Shown: positions 44,301 to 51,231 of the stretch, one piece after another
How the letters are laid out: each line of letters opens with the position of its first letter
How positions within the stretch are numbered: the first letter of the stretch is position 1
Position numbers and translations under genes: made by a program
Assembly (NCBI GenBank): GCA_041665785.1
Contig: JBAYIE010000014.1
Coordinates: 32,323-96,322, forward strand
DNA length: 64,000 bases
From: JBAYIE01 sp041665785
GTDB lineage: Bacteria; Bacteroidota; Bacteroidia; UKL13-3
Reading direction: 5' to 3'
The notes under the pieces: model-generated
The model's input: only the letters and a program-made list of their open reading frames with translations
Told to the model about the DNA's origin: nothing
Database searches by the model: none

Positions 44301-46824
44301 GAAACTAAATGGTTCATTAGTTGGCAACAATGATTCTGTCTTAAACATTTCCACATTGGCCAGTGGCGATTCTGTATGGGCAGAAATGACATCCAATGCA
44401 GCGTGTGCAAATCCGGCAAATGCAGTTTCCAATAAAGTTAAAATGACGGTAAGTAGTTCACTGATTCCATCCATCAGTGTTGTGGCCAGTAAGGATACAG
44501 TTTGTCCCGGACAGCAGGTAATTTATACAACGTCCATTATCAACGGGGGAATAGCTCCACAGTACCGATGGATGAAAAACGGAATACAGGCAGGTACTGA
44601 TTCCGTTGCTTATGTGTTAAACCCACCTGCAAATCAAGATGCCATTACCTGCATTCTTACTTCTTCATTATCGTGTGCATCACCGGGCAAAGATACCTCA
44701 GATGTTAAAGTCTTAACGGTTTTGAATGCCCCTGTACCTTTAGCATTGATTTCAGCATCATCCACTACAATATGCAATGGTGTATTGGATACTTTCACGG
44801 TTACTACTTCCAACGGAGGAAGTAATCCGGCATACAACTGGCGTAAAAATACCAATACCTCATTTGGTGTGGGCAACGATACGTTGGTCACCAATATTTT
44901 GCAGGATGGAGATAGTGTGTATGTTATTCTCACTTCGAATGCACCTTGCGCAAATCCGGTAACCGTTACTTCAAACAAAATTGCCATTAAAGTGCTGCCA
45001 ATTATAAATGCTTCTGCAACCATATCTGTTAGCAGCAATGCCATTTGTACGGGAGAAACATTGAAGGTAAATGCTTCATTTACCAATCAGGGATCATTAC
45101 CTGTATTCGAATGGTATAAAAACGGTGTTTTGCTTCCTAACACAACTGATAGTTTACTCATTTCGCAATTGAACAATCAAGATACCATTTACATGATGCT
45201 TACTTCCAATGCACCTTGTGTAAGCCAGCCAAAAGTTACTTCCAACAAACAGATCATCACCGTGAATCCGATTGTAACACCGGATGTTACCATGAGCACG
45301 ACATCCAACAACATATGCGCGGGAACGATTGTGCATTTCAGCGCCCAGCCTGTTAACGGAGGAAGTACACCACATTTTGTTTGGTATCGTAACGGACAAT
45401 CGGCAGGCACCGATAGTTCAGGATTTACCACTACATTAATCAATCACGCCGATTCCTTTTCGGTAGTATTGATTACTTCAGCACCTTGTGCAACAAAATC
45501 GACTGATACTTCATCGGCGATAACGATGACCGTAAATCCGACCGTAACACCAACGATTGGCATACAAACGTCATCCATTACTTTTTGTCCCGGAGCAATG
45601 GTATCGTTTAATGCCAATGTAACTAATGCAGGAACCAGCCCTCATTTCCAATGGTACCGAAATAGTTTAGCAGTAGGAGGAGATTCAGCTTCATTCAGTA
45701 CAAATACGCTTTCCGATAAAGACACCATCTCCGTTGTGTTCACTTCCAGTTTGAGTTGTGTAACGGCAAACAATATCCGGTCCAACAAGCTGGTCATGCT
45801 CATGTTACCAGCTATCAACAGCAGTGTTACTATTCTGGCCGATAAAGATTCTATTTGCAGCGGTACAGCAATTACGTTTACGGCTCAACCTATCAATGGA
45901 GGTACAACGCCAATCTATCAATGGCGGGTTAATGGAGTAAATACCGGATTGCAGGGTCTTCAATTCAGCACTGATTTGTTGAAGCACAGCGATACAGTTC
46001 AGGTTACAATGGCCTCTTCGGCATCCTGTGCAGTACCGGTGGCGGCTTTCTCCAATTCAATTGTAATGCATGTGAATCCGGCTGTTGAACCGAACCTTAT
46101 CATTACCTCAGTACCTCAAACAATTTGCACAGGTGAATATGTACGCTTCACAGCCAACGACAGCAATGGCGGAACTTCTCCGGTTCACAAATGGTTTTTA
46201 AACAATACCCTTTCAGGCAGCGACAGTCTTTCCTTCACAACCAAAGTGCAAAACGGCGATATTATCAAATGTGTGTTGAAGAGCAGTATTTCATGTGTTA
46301 CAAAAATGTACGACACAGCCTTTGCCTCAGTAACAATTAAAAGCAATCCGGTTAAACCTATCATCACACGTTCACGCGATACTTTAACCTCAACCATAGC
46401 GGCAACCTATCAGTGGAGCCGCAACAATGCCGACATAAATGGCGCCACCAACCGCATGCTGGTATTCAGCGAAAATGGTGTGTACCGTGTAACTGTAGAT
46501 AGTATAGGATGTAAAACCCAATCCGACGGATTTACGGTAAACAATGTCGGCATCCGGGAATTGCTACAAACTCAGCACATCGAACTCTGGCCAAACCCAA
46601 CCAACGAATGGTTGTTTGTTAAAGCCGGATTTGAATCATTGGAAGAAATAGAAATCAGCATTTTCGACCTTTCAGGACGCGAGGTATGGAAGCAAAACCT
46701 ATCTCCCGAATCTGCAATCGACCCCATTCAATTGAATATAAGTAAGCTCGATTATGGCTGGTATATTTTGCAACTGAAACAGGGAGAGTGGATGCAACGG
46801 TCTAAGGTGATGAAGGGGGAGTGA
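41380..46824 (+). CDS. Giant secreted protein with beta-helix and eight tandem Ig-like repeats, T9SS-sorted
   Basis: An 1,814-residue secreted protein (signal MKTTNQTGKFISLLFVVFLA). Residues ~30-830 look like a parallel beta-helix (GTKSIGSGGTYTTLTAAITA, many short repeats with NNxI and N-rich turns). Residues ~850-930 look CARDB-like (FVTLKNTGTLLITSATIRYF). From ~937 to ~1657 there are eight tandem ~90-residue repeats, each with one Cys near residue 15 (xICxG) and one near 71 (SxxxC), ending (V/I)xVNP. The C-terminal ~90 residues form a type A sorting domain (HIELWPNPTNEWLFVKAG, then LDYGWYILQLKQGEWMQRSK). Surface-exported; resembles adhesin or ice-binding-type stalks by architecture only. 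Confidence 0.88.
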   Translation: MKTTNQTGKFISLLFVVFLAHTQILIAQISGTKSIGSGGTYTTLTAAITAATSAGMGGPLLLELQSNYTGAGESYPITVSTIAGLSATNTITIRPQTGASGLSITSANTTATFAFNSTSYVIIDGRPGGTGGFTAGTNLVVSNSAGTAPAILFSGDNRGNQVNYCDVQSGNSTIMTATAGAGVICYGSTTGSFGSDSNSITYSNIHGYGGVLPVIGVFSYGSTTSLAHYNDSNILDQCNIYDFNTAGNSCGIYASVGNNAWRITNNHLYQTAELVYTGAAIQYGIYITSGSGYTIDNNFLGGNNRLGTGMYSVNLSGTTATNTFYGINYATALQTQTTSIRSNTISRIDYTSAANGSGVMVLLQIYGGNVECHDNIIGSPTVNGSIKFTTTNAVSAGVGGMIALRVGTGSNIVNLTGNIISGIDMYAAQPAYSPEFHGINLTTSTSTAVITATNNTVGSKTLANSINIVSSCSTSTAASRLNAFIINNTQPLISITVSNNIVANLNTNYSASGTQAASTRAIWFNPQAAGLFTISNNQVFNISTATQTTGTGVNSALIGIAVSTTTGTVHISNNSVQSLKLTGTSTNASVTCSGIFYNGISTVSNSIDRNFIRHLTMSAANPATIIQGMELNAGLLNVNNNMISLGYDTAGNSITVPCAIKGIIKNSAAVSLYFNTVYLGGSGVSSTSAASTMALQRFSAGTDDFRNNIIINNRSNASTGGTHYQVYLNASTGLVVNNNNYNGNGSGAVFGFDGTSDVTAYSSGWISGDNASYTTTPALIAPAGNYQNCNLHISIPGNKGVSISGVSIDLDGDLRNTPPDIGADEIPYDLSILSIDSPSSSNFCSQVKPVFITLKNTGTLLITSATIRYFANGVLSGTFNWSGNLVGGATSSPVNIGNYNFTGGIKVISAICSAPNGKLDNNAANDTARFTYTITQTVVPNITVSTPLTSVCTNSQVVFKASFLNGGDSPVFTWKLNGSLVGNNDSVLNISTLASGDSVWAEMTSNAACANPANAVSNKVKMTVSSSLIPSISVVASKDTVCPGQQVIYTTSIINGGIAPQYRWMKNGIQAGTDSVAYVLNPPANQDAITCILTSSLSCASPGKDTSDVKVLTVLNAPVPLALISASSTTICNGVLDTFTVTTSNGGSNPAYNWRKNTNTSFGVGNDTLVTNILQDGDSVYVILTSNAPCANPVTVTSNKIAIKVLPIINASATISVSSNAICTGETLKVNASFTNQGSLPVFEWYKNGVLLPNTTDSLLISQLNNQDTIYMMLTSNAPCVSQPKVTSNKQIITVNPIVTPDVTMSTTSNNICAGTIVHFSAQPVNGGSTPHFVWYRNGQSAGTDSSGFTTTLINHADSFSVVLITSAPCATKSTDTSSAITMTVNPTVTPTIGIQTSSITFCPGAMVSFNANVTNAGTSPHFQWYRNSLAVGGDSASFSTNTLSDKDTISVVFTSSLSCVTANNIRSNKLVMLMLPAINSSVTILADKDSICSGTAITFTAQPINGGTTPIYQWRVNGVNTGLQGLQFSTDLLKHSDTVQVTMASSASCAVPVAAFSNSIVMHVNPAVEPNLIITSVPQTICTGEYVRFTANDSNGGTSPVHKWFLNNTLSGSDSLSFTTKVQNGDIIKCVLKSSISCVTKMYDTAFASVTIKSNPVKPIITRSRDTLTSTIAATYQWSRNNADINGATNRMLVFSENGVYRVTVDSIGCKTQSDGFTVNNVGIRELLQTQHIELWPNPTNEWLFVKAGFESLEEIEISIFDLSGREVWKQNLSPESAIDPIQLNISKLDYGWYILQLKQGEWMQRSKVMKGE

Positions 46825-46950
46825 AGGGGAAAGTAGGCAGCATGTTTTTCCTTAGAAATTCTTTCAAATGCTAGTGCTTGAAAATAGAAATCTTGGTGTT
46901 GTAGTACTTGCAAAACGATGATTAAGCTATAAAATTTGTATATTTGAAGC

Positions 46951-47184
46951 ATGAAACCGAGGAAGCATAGAGATCAACCTGCAAAGGCTTACCTTACCAC
47001 ACGCTTGTTTCTATCAAGCAGCTCCAGAGCAATACGTGCAGCAGCTGCCGAGGCTATTGCTATAGAGGGATTTGCTGTTAAAGCGAAAGGTGGATGGGTA
47101 ATTAAGGAGTATGCTAATGGCCACATTGAGAGACTAAGCCAATTAGAAGCTGTTAAACGTCCATCTAAAATTGTCCTCGATTAA
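46951..47184 (+). CDS. Putative antitoxin of a zeta-toxin-like pair
   Basis: A 77-residue protein: KAYLTTRLFLSSSSRAIRAA, then AEAIAIEGFAVKAKGGWVIK and EYANGHIERLSQL. It overlaps the start of the zeta-like kinase gene by 14 bp. Small proteins encoded in this position before zeta-like P-loop kinases are usually the cognate antitoxin. A -7-like TATATTTG ends 4 bp before the ATG, so the transcript may be leaderless. No epsilon-type domain is recognised; the pairing is inferred from position. Confidence 0.6.
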   Translation: MKPRKHRDQPAKAYLTTRLFLSSSSRAIRAAAAEAIAIEGFAVKAKGGWVIKEYANGHIERLSQLEAVKRPSKIVLD

Positions 47185-47971
47185 GCGCAATCCAACCCTA
47201 AGATTACGGATTTTTGCCGGCCCGAACGGTTCTGGTAAAAGCACTATTATTAACGCTGTAAGGGAGAACAAGGTAAATGGCATACCCGTTGATTTTGGCA
47301 TTTACATAAATGCCGATGATATTACCAAAGACTTACGATCAGGCAAATTCTCATTCAATAAGTATAAACTACCTGTTATCACCAGGGAGATTTTCACACA
47401 AACAGTGCTTGATTCAGGTTTGATTCGTGATTCATTTACCAGGCAGGTTTTCTCAAGGTCTTTCCAAATTCAAGATCAGAAGTTATTGCTGAGATCGGAG
47501 AAATTTGCCGAACATTTGGCACAGGTAATTGCTGATTTTTTGAGGAAGCATCTTTTAATGCATAAGAAGAAGTTTTCTTTTGAAACGGTATTCTCGCATG
47601 AAAGTAAACTGGAAATAATGCGCAAGGCAAAGGAATCTGGTTATAAGGTTTATCTGTATTTTATTGCAACTGAAGACCCGCAGATCAACAAATACCGGGT
47701 TCAGCTTCGGGTGAAAAAGGGTGGCCATAATGTGCCTGCGCATTTAATCGAATCACGCTATTACCGTTCGCTTAATCTGATGTTTGATGCCGCTCAATAC
47801 ACTCACCAGGCATTTTTCTTTGATAATTCGGATGAAGGAAAAGACTTTAAAATGGTTGCGCATTTTAAAGTGAAGAAGAACGGAGGAAAGGAATGGGATA
47901 ATATTGATTCAAAAGAGGTTCCTGGTTGGTTTATCAAGTATTATTCGAATAAAGTTGCCAGAAAGGGCTGA
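47171..47971 (+). CDS. Zeta-toxin-like P-loop kinase
   Basis: A 266-residue protein with a Walker A motif near residue 16 (LRIFAGPNGSGKSTIINAVR), a helical middle, SFETVFSHESKLEIMRKAKE, VYLYFIATEDPQINKYRVQL, and RVKKGGHNVPAHLIESRYYR. This is the zeta-toxin/COG4185 fold; zeta toxins phosphorylate UDP-N-acetylglucosamine to block wall synthesis. No ATG occurs at the N-terminus; TTG 47171 overlaps the upstream stop and fits coupled translation. Toxin activity is inferred from fold and arrangement, and a non-toxin kinase is possible. Confidence 0.82.
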   Translation: MSSIKRNPTLRLRIFAGPNGSGKSTIINAVRENKVNGIPVDFGIYINADDITKDLRSGKFSFNKYKLPVITREIFTQTVLDSGLIRDSFTRQVFSRSFQIQDQKLLLRSEKFAEHLAQVIADFLRKHLLMHKKKFSFETVFSHESKLEIMRKAKESGYKVYLYFIATEDPQINKYRVQLRVKKGGHNVPAHLIESRYYRSLNLMFDAAQYTHQAFFFDNSDEGKDFKMVAHFKVKKNGGKEWDNIDSKEVPGWFIKYYSNKVARKG

Positions 47972-48136
47972 CCAAAGAGTCAGCAATTTAAGGTCAGATC
48001 AAGGCGCCGAGACGTTTAATTGCCGTAAACTTCATGTTTTTTTGAATGGAAACATGTGCTTAGAATTGTGAAAGAGAAAGAAAATGAGAAAGAGTGAGAA
48101 TTTTCACTATGCAATTTGGATTGCGGTTGTTTCATT

Positions 48137-48195
48137 GCATAAAAAAAGGCTGCCATTCGACAGCCTTTTTGCGGTGCGGACGGGACTCGAACCCG
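48137..48195. repeat. 59-bp direct repeat, left copy (tRNA-Asp 3' end plus terminator)
   Basis: Identical over all 59 bases to 48473-48531. On the minus strand it comprises the T-arm and acceptor end of tRNA-Asp and the following terminator hairpin (48143-48170, stem AAAAAGGCTG / CAGCCTTTTT). The flanks are also similar (TTTCATT versus TTTCAT). The two copies are 336 bp apart and bracket the GIY-YIG gene. Confidence 0.95.
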
Positions 48196-48230
48196 TCTCG
48201 TTGGGGAATACCCAACGAGATGACAGGCAC
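48172..48230 (-). pseudogene. Displaced tRNA-Asp 3' fragment with substituted anticodon-arm hairpin
   Basis: On the minus strand it starts right after the GIY-YIG stop codon with GTGCCTGTCA, identical to the anticodon stem-loop of the intact tRNA-Asp. The 3' anticodon-stem strand and variable region are then replaced by a new perfect 10-bp hairpin (TCTCGTTGGG / CCCAACGAGA, loop TATTC). It resumes with the tRNA T-arm and acceptor end (CGGGTTCGAGTCCCG... to 48172). The D-arm and 5' acceptor strand are missing, so it cannot fold as a tRNA. Confidence 0.85.
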
Positions 48231-48472
48231 TATGTATTGATCAATTTAAGAATGGATACTCTATTGAGACGTTTAATACGTTTCTCTTCAATTAATGCCA
48301 ATTTCTTGGATTCAAATTCTTTTTGCAAAACAAGTTTCCATGGAATTCCGTCACTCGTATAACGTGACCCACCGACATTGTGAGTTTCCAACCTGATTAA
48401 TGGGTCATACGAATAACCCTTGTAAAAAACATCCTTTGATGCTGAATGCAATATGTATACAAAATGTTTCAT
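48230..48472 (-). CDS. Free-standing GIY-YIG nuclease domain protein next to tRNA-Asp
   Basis: An 80-residue single-domain GIY-YIG protein starting at ATG 48472. The GIY-like strand is FVYILHSASK, the YIG-like strand FYKGYSYDPLIRLETHN (with the catalytic-type Arg), and the catalytic-type Glu lies in the helix ESKKLALIEEKRIKRLN; middle GIPWKLVLQKEF is family-typical. The start ATG lies 7 bp past the tRNA-Asp terminator hairpin and the TAG stop abuts the displaced tRNA fragment. Such small GIY-YIG genes are common in Bacteroidota and related nucleases cut DNA as homing or repair enzymes. Its exact insertion in a tRNA-derived repeat suggests a mobile, site-specific unit. Activity is inferred. 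Confidence 0.9.
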   Translation of the reverse strand: MKHFVYILHSASKDVFYKGYSYDPLIRLETHNVGGSRYTSDGIPWKLVLQKEFESKKLALIEEKRIKRLNRVSILKLINT

Positions 48473-48531
48473 GCATAAAAAAAGGCTGCCATTCGACAGC
48501 CTTTTTGCGGTGCGGACGGGACTCGAACCCG
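48473..48531. repeat. 59-bp direct repeat, right copy
   Basis: Perfect copy of 48137-48195. Here it is the true 3' part of the functional tRNA-Asp and its terminator. The repeat ends inside the tRNA T-arm (acccg at 48527-48531), marking the point where the two copies diverge. Confidence 0.95.
48479..48506 (-). terminator. Terminator of tRNA-Asp
   Basis: On the minus strand AAAAAGGCTG - TCGAATGG - CAGCCTTTTT is a perfect 10-bp stem with an 8-nt loop and a T run, directly after the tRNA. It also lies immediately upstream of the GIY-YIG ATG, so that gene would need its own promoter or read-through. The same hairpin is duplicated at 48143-48170. Confidence 0.9.
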
Positions 48532-48581
48532 CGACCCCGTGCGTGACAGGCACGTATTCTAACCAGCTGAACTACCACACC
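48508..48581 (-). tRNA. tRNA-Asp (GTC)
   Basis: Cloverleaf: acceptor GGTGTGG / CCGCACC with discriminator G, D-arm AGCTGGTTAGAAT, anticodon stem CGTGC / GCACG with loop CTGTCAC (anticodon GTC), T-arm GCGGG / CCCGT around TTCGAGT. CCA is not encoded. 74 nt. It is the intact copy left beside the GIY-YIG unit. Confidence 0.95.
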
Positions 48582-48691
48582 GTCTTTTAAGGACTGCAAA
48601 TATAGGTCTCCATTTTATTTTGGCAAATCAAATTGAAAAAAGATTTTTAATCAATCTTCTATTACTTTGCACGACAATTTGAATTCCACTT

Positions 48692-49645
48692 ATGAGTTAT
48701 TTTGATTTTGAGAAACCGATTGAGGAGCTGGAAGTTCAGCTGGAAAACATCCGTAAAACTGCTGATAAGAACAAGATGGACCTGAGCGCTTCTATCAACG
48801 AAATCGAGGAGAAAATAGTAAAGACCCGTTCAGATATTTATGCCAAACTGAACGGATGGCAACGCGTTCAGATCTCCCGTCACCCGGAACGTCCATATAC
48901 ATTGGATTATATTGAAAATACCTTTTCAGACTTTGTTGAACAACACGGCGACCGGAATGTGAAGGACGATAAGGCCATGGTAGGTGGATTGGCGAGGTTG
49001 GGTGAACAAACGGTAATGGTTATCGGTCATCAAAAAGGCCGGAACACCAAACAACGTCAGTTCCGGAATTTCGGAATGCCCAACCCGGAAGGTTACCGTA
49101 AGGCTTTGCGCCTGATGAAACTGGCCGAAAAATTCAATATTCCTGTAATCACACTGATAGATACTCCCGGCGCATCACCAGGTTTAGAAGCCGAAGAGCG
49201 TGGGCAAGGTGAAGCCATTGCCCGGAATTTGTTGGAAATGTCAGTCCTTAAAGTGCCAGTAATCTGTGTAATTATAGGTGAAGGAGCCTCAGGAGGTGCT
49301 TTGGGAATTGGTGTCGGAGACCGCGTATTGATGTTGGAAAACACCTGGTATTCGGTGATTTCACCCGAATCCTGCTCCTCAATTTTATGGCGCAGTTGGG
49401 AACATAAAGAGAAAGCCGCCGAAGCACTTAAGCTGACTGCGATAGATATGCTCAAAAACAAACTCATTGATGGCGTTATTCCTGAACCTCTGGGAGGAGC
49501 GCACAATGATCCGGCATCCATGTATTATACGCTAAAAGAGAAATTAATTGAACTGTTGAATGAGTTAAAGGCCATTCCACAAGAAAAACTAATTGAACAG
49601 CGCATTGAAAAATTCAGCGCCATGGGTTCTTACGAAGAATTATAA
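48692..49645 (+). CDS. accA: Acetyl-CoA carboxylase carboxyltransferase subunit alpha
   Basis: A 317-residue subunit that, with AccD, moves the carboxyl group from carboxy-biotin to acetyl-CoA to make malonyl-CoA for fatty-acid synthesis. Clear blocks are FEKPIEELEVQLENIRKTAD (N-terminal coiled region), RHPERPYTLDYIENTFSDFV, HQKGRNTKQRQFRNFGMPNP, ITLIDTPGASPGLEAEERGQ, IGEGASGGALGIGVGDRVLM, SVISPESCSSILWRSWEHKE and the C-terminal IPEPLGGAHNDP. Complete length. It is followed 43 bp later by tRNA-Ala. Confidence 0.97.
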   Translation: MSYFDFEKPIEELEVQLENIRKTADKNKMDLSASINEIEEKIVKTRSDIYAKLNGWQRVQISRHPERPYTLDYIENTFSDFVEQHGDRNVKDDKAMVGGLARLGEQTVMVIGHQKGRNTKQRQFRNFGMPNPEGYRKALRLMKLAEKFNIPVITLIDTPGASPGLEAEERGQGEAIARNLLEMSVLKVPVICVIIGEGASGGALGIGVGDRVLMLENTWYSVISPESCSSILWRSWEHKEKAAEALKLTAIDMLKNKLIDGVIPEPLGGAHNDPASMYYTLKEKLIELLNELKAIPQEKLIEQRIEKFSAMGSYEEL

Positions 49646-49684
49646 TCATTTTTTTTAATCCGGAATTTCCTATAATTGCACCTC

Positions 49685-49765
<81 letters not shown>

Positions 49766-50069
49766 TAAAACAGAAATATCCTGTGAAGATTATTCGATAA
49801 TTGAATAGTTTTTGCAGGATTTTGTGATTTATGGGATCCTTTGATCCGGTTAGAAACGCCGTTCTCGGACTTGCAGTCCGTGAGTTTCTCCATTAAACGG
49901 CATTTTCACTCACTGGGTATCAAAATCAACGAACCATTCTGGTTGGAATAGTTCAAACGGTAATGATGTTTAATGCAGGCAACGAACAAGTAAGCTTTCA
50001 ACAGACAAAGTGTCTTTTGTATATGCTCAAAGACTGCAAGTCCAAGAACGGGCATTTTTTTTTGTTACA
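49766..50069. other. Intergenic region with inverted repeats and tRNA-anticodon-like fragments
   Basis: Three structures are visible. An imperfect inverted repeat runs from CCATAAAACAG (49763) to GATTTATGG (49833). A hairpin occurs with CGGACT-TGC-AGTCCG near 49867-49881. A segment near 50031 (GACTGCAAGTCC, then AAGAACGGGCATTTTT) is the reverse complement of the one at 49867. Read on the minus strand at 49867, and on the plus strand at 50031, the loop CTGCAAG matches a tRNA-Cys(GCA) anticodon loop. No gene is supported. Confidence 0.5.
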
Positions 50070-50402
50070 TTACTTCTTCACAACTATTGCAAATAAAAAA
50101 TCGGGTCCATTGATGTCGATATATCGCTTGATATAATCTAGCGATTTATTTTCACCTTCTACTACATCATTCTCCTGATATGTCCAGCTATCACCTGTAT
50201 AGGATGGAATTCCCTTTTTCATTACCAACACATCTCCTCCCAAAATCAACAGATTGTTTTTTGCCGTTAATTTAATCAATTGAATTACGAGATCGGAGGG
50301 CCAGGCATATTCATTTACACCAAGAATATCAAGATCAATTGCATGCTTAAATATTGATTCATCAACATATCTAAGGTATGGCGAGTGTTCTAGATATTTC
50401 AT
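50070..50402 (-). CDS. Imm40-like immunity protein (orphan)
   Basis: A 110-residue soluble protein. The central segment NEYAWPSDLVIQLIKLTAKN followed by NLLILGGDVLVMKKGIP matches the Imm40-type pattern (aromatic-tryptophan-proline helix, then ILGGDV). A C-terminal segment (DYIKRYIDINGPDFLFAIVV) closes the fold. Imm40 proteins neutralise polymorphic toxins. No toxin gene is found nearby in the window, so it is an orphan; it may protect against toxins of other strains, or the family call may be wrong. Confidence 0.6.
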   Translation of the reverse strand: MKYLEHSPYLRYVDESIFKHAIDLDILGVNEYAWPSDLVIQLIKLTAKNNLLILGGDVLVMKKGIPSYTGDSWTYQENDVVEGENKSLDYIKRYIDINGPDFLFAIVVKK

Positions 50403-50471
50403 TGCACTTGTATTGAAGTATAAGTATTTTATGATTTAAGTAGCAAAGTAGACCTAATCTTCATTGTAGTT

Positions 50472-51095
50472 TCAAAAATTTATTGTCCAGGTCTTATGTT
50501 GAAGGGTGTCTGTAAATTGAAGAATGCCATACTGGTAGTTATACAGAAGAGATTGTGAACCCAATCGTCTGCCAGAAATGGTCTTTCCATTAATCAAAAC
50601 AGGTTCGGTATATTGTGTAGTATCGTTAGCGTAGGTTGGCTGAATATAAAAACTAAGTACTAAAATCCCGTTGCAATTAATTTGGAAACTTTCATAGTCA
50701 GTATTCCTGCCATTATAAATTCCACCAGCTCCTGCAGTTATTAAGCCACCTTTTGTACTAAAAACAATTTTGTCAATCAAAAGGGAAGGCCCATAAAATG
50801 TGTAGTCATTAATCTCTTCGCGCTGATAATCAATTACGCCGTTACAATCTGGATTTAGGTCGCTGCTATACGCGTATTCTTTAAAGTATTCTGATTTTCC
50901 CATACCTGTAAGTTTTGCCGTGTCGCCCGTATTGCTGATAAATACAAGGCTCTCCAAACCGGTATAAGGTACTTTGGCTTTTGTGCCCTCCTCAATGGTG
51001 TAGGTATACGTTTTTGAATCAGAACATACATCACGGTCTTTACCACATCCGATTAAAACGAAGCTAAAAATCAGGAGTCGCAATTGTTGTTGCAT
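50472..51095 (-). CDS. Hypothetical lipoprotein
   Basis: A 207-residue lipoprotein (MQQQLRLLIFSFVLIGC, lipobox cysteine at residue 17). The mature part is beta-rich with KVPYTGLESLVFISNTGDTA, NGILVLSFYIQPTYANDTTQ and GILQFTDTLQHKTWTINF. No domain family is recognised. It starts 17 bp from the divergent haem-protein frame and lies next to the Imm40 gene, but there is no clear functional link. Confidence 0.7.
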   Translation of the reverse strand: MQQQLRLLIFSFVLIGCGKDRDVCSDSKTYTYTIEEGTKAKVPYTGLESLVFISNTGDTAKLTGMGKSEYFKEYAYSSDLNPDCNGVIDYQREEINDYTFYGPSLLIDKIVFSTKGGLITAGAGGIYNGRNTDYESFQINCNGILVLSFYIQPTYANDTTQYTEPVLINGKTISGRRLGSQSLLYNYQYGILQFTDTLQHKTWTINF

Positions 51096-51231
51096 GGTCT
51101 AAATTAGTTGATTGAAGCTTGTATTGCTATTAAAAATGCAAAGTTTGGATTTCAACAAGGCATTCCGCATTTGTAACTTTTGTTACATTTTTCAACCCAT
51201 TCAATTCGTAATTTCGTTTTCTAGCAGTATT

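Noticed and set aside
48084..48362. 92-codon plus-strand frame over the tRNA fragment
   Set aside because: Its sequence reads through the tRNA copy and the GIY-YIG gene in antisense.
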